Origin: CAITQP01 sp964533145
Lineage (GTDB): Bacteria; Patescibacteriota; Minisyncoccia; Phycocordibacterales; UBA9973
DNA length: 17,427 nt
Assembly: GCA_964533145.1 (NCBI GenBank)
Contig: CAZHLG010000016.1
Span: forward strand, 1 to 17,427
Direction: 5' to 3'
Of this stretch, positions 14,209 to 17,427 are shown in pieces; position 1 is the first letter of the stretch, and each line of letters starts with the position of its first letter. Under the pieces are notes generated by a model. It worked only from the letters and a program-made list of their open reading frames with translations. It was not told the origin of the DNA and made no database searches. Made by a program: the position numbers and the translations under genes.

Positions 14209-15188
14209 AGACTGAAACTCGAGATGCTGTACAAGTCGGATTCGTCCGGCTTTTCAGTTTCCGGAGCCGCAGGCCGCTGGCCGGCACCCAAAGGAGCCGG
14301 TGCCGGCTGCGCCTCCTCAGCAACAACCGGCAATTCCCCAGCCTCGCCTGACTGAGCATCGGTGCCGGCAGACTGAATCTGCGCCACGATCGCCTTGAGC
14401 TCTTCCGGCGTAAGGAAACTGATGGTCACACGGCCGCCGATGGCGTCGGTCTCAACATGCACGCGCTCGCCAAGCATCTCCTGCAGGCGCGCCTCAATGA
14501 CGGCGATCTCCGGATCTGCGGGAGCAGCTGTCTTGCGCGTGCGCTCGACGGCGATGGCGCGCGCGGCACGCTCGGCGTCGCGGACGGTCACTTTTTTGTT
14601 CACGATTTCCTTGAACAGCACCGCCTGCTCCTCGGGACGGTCGATGAGCATGAGCAGCGGACGCGTATGGCCTTCCGTGATCTTGCCCACGGAAAGCGCC
14701 TCAAGCATTTCCTGCGGCAGCGCGAGAATGCGGAGCGTGTTGGAGACATACTCGCGGCTGCGGCCGAGCTTGCGGCCGATCTCCGCGTGCGGGAGCTTGA
14801 ATTCCTCGGCAAGGCGTGAGAACGCGAGCGCGCGCTCGACCGGATTGAGATCGGCGCGCTGCAGGTTTTCGATGATGGCAAGCTCAAGCTTGACCTGCGG
14901 CGTATCCCCTTGGCGGATGAGCACCGGCACCTGCGTCAGCCCGGCGAGCTTCGATGCGCGCAGACGGCGCTCTCCGGCGATAAGCTCGTACTCGACGGCG
15001 ATGCCGCCGTCGTCCTTCTGGTACTCGATGCGCGAGACCGTGAGCGGCTGCATCACGCCATACTGGCGGATCGACTCGGCAAGGTCTTTGAGCGGCCCTT
15101 CCTCGAACTCGCGGCGCGGCTGATACGGATTGGGACGCACCTTGTCGACCTCGACCCAGAAAATGGAATTGGAGTAAAATTCTGCCAT
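14205..15188 (-). CDS. parB: ParB/Spo0J chromosome partitioning protein
   Basis: ParB binds parS sites, spreads as a CTP-dependent clamp and acts in chromosome segregation. The 327 residues contain the N-terminal CTP-binding domain with NPYQPRR (20-26), the GERRLRA box (72-78) and ENLQRADLNPVERA (107-120). A helix-turn-helix region follows (about 134-157, GRSREYVSNTLRILALP), then a C-terminal dimerisation segment (about 226-271). After this comes a Pro/Ala/Glu-rich tail of about 55 residues ending in SDLYSISSFSL, which is unusual since ParB normally ends at the dimer domain. No parA is next to it and no parS was recognised. A TATACT lies 6 bases before the ATG, with no Shine-Dalgarno sequence. 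It is divergent from the tRNA-Leu unit. Confidence 0.95.
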   Translation of the reverse strand: MAEFYSNSIFWVEVDKVRPNPYQPRREFEEGPLKDLAESIRQYGVMQPLTVSRIEYQKDDGGIAVEYELIAGERRLRASKLAGLTQVPVLIRQGDTPQVKLELAIIENLQRADLNPVERALAFSRLAEEFKLPHAEIGRKLGRSREYVSNTLRILALPQEMLEALSVGKITEGHTRPLLMLIDRPEEQAVLFKEIVNKKVTVRDAERAARAIAVERTRKTAAPADPEIAVIEARLQEMLGERVHVETDAIGGRVTISFLTPEELKAIVAQIQSAGTDAQSGEAGELPVVAEEAQPAPAPLGAGQRPAAPETEKPDESDLYSISSFSL

Positions 15189-15194
15189 GGGGCC

Positions 15195-15200
15195 AGTATA
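15195..15200 (-). promoter_or_regulatory. -10 element of parB
   Basis: TATACT on the minus strand followed by six bases and the parB ATG at 15188, the same spacing and hexamer as the ExoX-like gene. The -35 is poor. It predicts a leaderless message. Confidence 0.5.
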
Positions 15201-15234
15201 CCCGCGCGGCAGTTTTTTTGAAAGCGTGGAAAAA

Positions 15235-15263
15235 TGGAAAAACCGGACGATTTCGTGTAGAAT
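15235..15263 (+). promoter_or_regulatory. Predicted promoter of tRNA-Leu-miaA
   Basis: TGGAAA (15235-15240), 17 bases, TAGAAT (15258-15263). Transcription would start near 15270, about 15 bases before the mature tRNA 5' end. Each hexamer has 4-5 matches to consensus. Confidence 0.5.
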
Positions 15264-15284
15264 GCGGCCAGTTTGCTATTCGCT

Positions 15285-15366
15285 GCCGGAGTGGCGAAAT
15301 TGGTAACCGCTCGCGATTCAAAACCGCGCGCCGCAAGGCTTGAGGGTTCAAGTCCCTCCTCCGGCA
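15285..15366 (+). tRNA. tRNA-Leu (anticodon CAA)
   Basis: The cloverleaf folds fully by hand. The acceptor stem GCCGGAG/CTCCGGC has 7 pairs and discriminator A. The D stem GCG/CGC encloses the GG pair. The anticodon loop TTCAAAA has anticodon CAA at 15319-15321. The variable arm is a class II arm, GCC-GCAA-GGC. The T stem GAGGG/CCCTC carries loop TTCAAGT. The long variable arm plus discriminator A and CAA identify leucine, reading UUG. The pair 31-39 (15316 and 15324) is A-C, a mismatch at the base of the loop. CCA is not encoded. Positions 36-38 are all A, the recognition pattern of MiaA, whose gene starts 6 bases downstream. Confidence 0.96.
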
Positions 15367-15372
15367 CTACAC

Positions 15373-16272
15373 ATGAAGCAGAAGCTATTGGTCATCCTCG
15401 GCCCGACGGCCACGGGCAAGACCGCGCTCGCGATAGAACTTGCCCGAGCCCTCGACGGCGAGGTCGTTTCGGCCGATTCGCGGCAGATATACCGCGGACT
15501 CGATCTCGGCACGGGCAAGGCGACGAAGCGCGAAATGCGCGGCGTGCCTCACCATCTCCTCGACGTTGCCAGCCCAAAGCGGCAGTTCTCCGCGGCCGAG
15601 TACGCAGTCCTGGCCAGAGAGGCGATCGCGGGCATCGCAGCGCGCGGCAAACTGCCGATTGTCTGCGGCGGCACGGGATTCTATATCGACGCCCTGCTCG
15701 GACTCTCGCTGCCCGACGTGCAGCCGAACGAAGCCCTCAGAAAAAAACTCGCGCAGAAAACCGCGCCGGCGCTCTTTGCCATGCTCGAAAAACTCGATCC
15801 GCAGCGGGCCAAAGCGATGGATCCGAACAACAAAGTCCGCATCATCCGTTCCATCGAGATCGCACAATCGCTCGGACGCGTCCCTGCACTATCCCGCACG
15901 GATTCGCCGTACCAGACGCTCACGCTCGGCCTCGACATGCCTGACGCAACGCTCAGAGAACGCATCGCGCGACGCCTCGATGTCCGGCTCAAGCACGGTA
16001 TGCTCAAAGAAGCCGAGCGGCTGCATGCCGCAGGCCTCTCGTGGAAGCGCATGCGCGAACTCGGACTCGAATACCGGAGCATGGCAGAGTATCTCACGAA
16101 AAAGACCGACCGCACGGCGTTCGTGCACAGCATCCTGACCGAATCATGGCGCTACGCAAAACGGCAGCGCCGCTGGTTCCGACGCAACACAGACGTCATC
16201 TGGCTCGACCCGAACGCAAAAACCTCGGCGAAAAAAGCCGAGGCTTTGGCGAAAAAATTCCTCAAGAGCTAG
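15373..16272 (+). CDS. miaA: tRNA dimethylallyltransferase MiaA
   Basis: MiaA transfers the dimethylallyl group to N6 of A37 in tRNAs that read codons starting with U. The 299-residue protein has the P-loop GPTATGKT (10-17), then DSRQIYRGLDLGTGKAT, HHLLDVASP and GGTGFYIDALL, all family signatures. The C-terminal part contains YRSMAEYL and the basic RYAKRQRRWFRR segment that contacts tRNA. The start is ATG 15373; the longer frame from 15340 begins inside the tRNA and cannot be used. The gene starts 6 bases after tRNA-Leu(CAA), so it must be made from the tRNA transcript. After 3' processing of the tRNA the mRNA would have a leader of only about six bases. Its TAG shares bases with the stop of the convergent 100-aa gene. 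Confidence 0.96.
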   Translation: MKQKLLVILGPTATGKTALAIELARALDGEVVSADSRQIYRGLDLGTGKATKREMRGVPHHLLDVASPKRQFSAAEYAVLAREAIAGIAARGKLPIVCGGTGFYIDALLGLSLPDVQPNEALRKKLAQKTAPALFAMLEKLDPQRAKAMDPNNKVRIIRSIEIAQSLGRVPALSRTDSPYQTLTLGLDMPDATLRERIARRLDVRLKHGMLKEAERLHAAGLSWKRMRELGLEYRSMAEYLTKKTDRTAFVHSILTESWRYAKRQRRWFRRNTDVIWLDPNAKTSAKKAEALAKKFLKS

Positions 16273-16571
16273 CGACGCCTCCCTTTTCCGACAGAGTCTT
16301 CCTCTTCCCAAGTCTTACGCGCATCGACAAGGAGTTTCAGCATCATAGTGAGCCGCTCTTCGTCCTTTTCCGTGAAGCGGCGATCCGTATCGAGCAGCTC
16401 CGAGACCTCCCGCTTGAACACCGCCTGCGCATCCTCCAAATAATCAAGGAGGAATCGCTGCCCGTCTCCGTCACGGACCAGACTCGCCCCGTCCGCCGCA
16501 ATATAGTACAGCGGCGTTCCGACAGCATCGGACACTATGTACGAACGCACGTTTTCTTTGATCGCATACAT
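16269..16571 (-). CDS. Hypothetical 100-aa protein downstream of radC
   Basis: This 100-residue protein is not recognised. It is soluble, with an N-terminal beta-rich half (YIVSDAVGTPLYYIAADGASL) and a charged helical half rich in Asp, Glu, Lys and Arg, ending in a basic GKGRRR tail. The first half looks like a small 'structural' beta domain; no catalytic residues stand out. It begins 12 bases after the radC stop and is probably cotranscribed. No Shine-Dalgarno sequence. Its TAG and the miaA TAG overlap in one CTAG, so there is no space for a terminator between the two genes. Confidence 0.6.
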   Translation of the reverse strand: MYAIKENVRSYIVSDAVGTPLYYIAADGASLVRDGDGQRFLLDYLEDAQAVFKREVSELLDTDRRFTEKDEERLTMMLKLLVDARKTWEEEDSVGKGRRR

Positions 16572-16583
16572 ATTTTGAAAGAA

Positions 16584-17336
16584 TTAGCGCGAATAATCGA
16601 CCGGCACGCTCTTGAAATCGTCCTTCGTGACGATGACGTGGTCGATGAGATCGATGCCGAGCAGTTTGGCCGCCTCGACAAGCTGCTTCGTGATGGCGAT
16701 GTCGGCGTCGCTCGGGCTCGTTTCCCCTGACGGATGATTATGCACGAGGATCACGGCAGCCGCGGAATACTCAAGCGCCGGCTTGAAGACTTCGCGCGGA
16801 TGGATGATATTCGCGTCCACGGTGCCGATCGAGATGACCTCGTCATGGACGACCCGATAGTGCGGATTGAGGTAGATGCCGCGCAGATGCTCCTTGGACA
16901 GCTCGCGCATGCCGGACGCAAAAATGAACACATCGCGGGCGGAACGCAATACGGGCGCTGCCATGTCGTTCTTCTTATGGAAACGGCGGCCGAGCTCGCC
17001 GACGGCGACGATCCGGGCAGCCTGCGGCAATTCGACAGCAAGGTCCTCGGCCAGCTGCTCCGCATCCGTGGCGGACATGACGGCCTGCTCGCCGTATTCT
17101 TTGATCACGCGAGCCGAGAGCGCGGCAACATCCTCCGTCGAGCCGCTTGTTGAATCGAAAACAACGGCAAAAAGTTCGGCCGCGGAGAGCGCCGCAGCAC
17201 CTTCGGCAACAAGCTTTTCGGACGAAGACCGGTACGCCGGAGCGTCGCGGATGACATCAGGATAGTATGTGCGCTCATGATATCCGGGACCGCGCACGAT
17301 AGGCACGACCGCACGACGAGAATACGTGGTAGACAT
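16584..17336 (-). CDS. radC: RadC/JAB family protein (JAMM metalloprotease-like domain)
   Basis: The 250-residue protein has the RadC layout: an N-terminal helix-hairpin-helix-like region (about 37-82, with LSAAELFAVV) and a C-terminal JAMM/MPN+ domain. The zinc motif is complete, with His189, His191 and Asp202 in HNHPSGETSPSDAD. RadC was long called a DNA repair protein but its biochemical role remains unsettled, so the annotation gives the family only. The first 35 residues before the HhH are a Tyr/Arg/Pro-rich extension. An extended -10 element lies 6 bases before the ATG, with no Shine-Dalgarno sequence. It leads a two-gene unit with the 100-aa gene. The 90 bases upstream to the window end contain no gene. 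Confidence 0.93.
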   Translation of the reverse strand: MSTTYSRRAVVPIVRGPGYHERTYYPDVIRDAPAYRSSSEKLVAEGAAALSAAELFAVVFDSTSGSTEDVAALSARVIKEYGEQAVMSATDAEQLAEDLAVELPQAARIVAVGELGRRFHKKNDMAAPVLRSARDVFIFASGMRELSKEHLRGIYLNPHYRVVHDEVISIGTVDANIIHPREVFKPALEYSAAAVILVHNHPSGETSPSDADIAITKQLVEAAKLLGIDLIDHVIVTKDDFKSVPVDYSR

Positions 17337-17342
17337 GCCACT

Positions 17343-17351
17343 ATCGTATCA
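17343..17351 (-). promoter_or_regulatory. Extended -10 element of radC
   Basis: Minus strand TGA-TACGAT followed by six bases and the ATG at 17336. No good -35 was found. It predicts transcription starting on the start codon. Confidence 0.4.
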
Positions 17352-17427
17352 GAAAAAAGATAAACTATTTCTAACCAAATAATGGGCAATGTGGAAAATC
17401 AAAGCCTTTGCAGCTATTGGCTCGTTT

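Noticed and set aside
15340..15372. Upstream start for miaA at 15340
   Set aside because: That codon lies within the tRNA-Leu T arm; the family N-terminus begins at 15373.
1..17427. CRISPR array, insertion sequence or defence island
   Set aside because: No spaced direct repeats, transposase or terminal inverted repeats were seen; apart from the nuclease-like fragment the genes are housekeeping.

Overview
The window looks like part of a small bacterial genome, most likely a Patescibacteria (candidate phyla radiation) member of the Parcubacteria type. The reasons are the set of compact single-copy housekeeping genes, the shortened forms of Rel and Obg, the near absence of Shine-Dalgarno sequences, and the mix of MYG1-like, DedA, YqeY, DprA and RadC genes. 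The lineage is inferred, not proven. GC is fairly high, in the 50s percent by eye. TGA is used as a stop (at 4879-4881 and 10044-10046), so the code that reads TGA as glycine does not apply here.

Layout from left to right. The 5' portion of mnmA (minus strand, cut by the window edge) lies beside a short, AT-richer, nuclease-like gene that appears frameshifted. Next comes a minus-strand pair, a DnaQ-fold exonuclease and a Na+/Ca2+ exchanger-like protein. A divergent promoter region then leads to a small anchored protein (111 aa). The obg GTPase gene (minus) is divergent from a low-GC 97-aa membrane protein. A four-gene minus operon follows: yqeY, a 4TM 'phage holin' family protein, dedA and a MYG1-like gene. 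A plus operon holds an ExoX-like exonuclease, an AI-2E-family permease and dprA. topA and relA/spoT follow, also on plus. parB (minus) is divergent from a tRNA-Leu(CAA)-miaA unit (plus). radC and a 100-aa unknown gene (minus) close the window.

The genes work in several housekeeping areas. tRNA modification is represented by mnmA, miaA and a tRNA that is itself a predicted MiaA substrate. DNA handling is represented by two DnaQ-like exonucleases, DprA, TopA, RadC and ParB. Stringent response and ribosome-linked GTPase control come from Rel and Obg. Membrane functions are an exchanger, DedA, a holin-family protein and an AI-2E permease. No mobile element, CRISPR array, rRNA or prophage was seen.

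The most striking signal is regulatory. Most transcription units carry a recognisable -10 hexamer only 6-9 bases before the start codon, so the predicted transcription start falls at or within a few bases of the ATG. Almost no gene has a Shine-Dalgarno sequence. miaA gets the same effect by starting 6 bases after the tRNA 3' end. This points to widespread leaderless translation.
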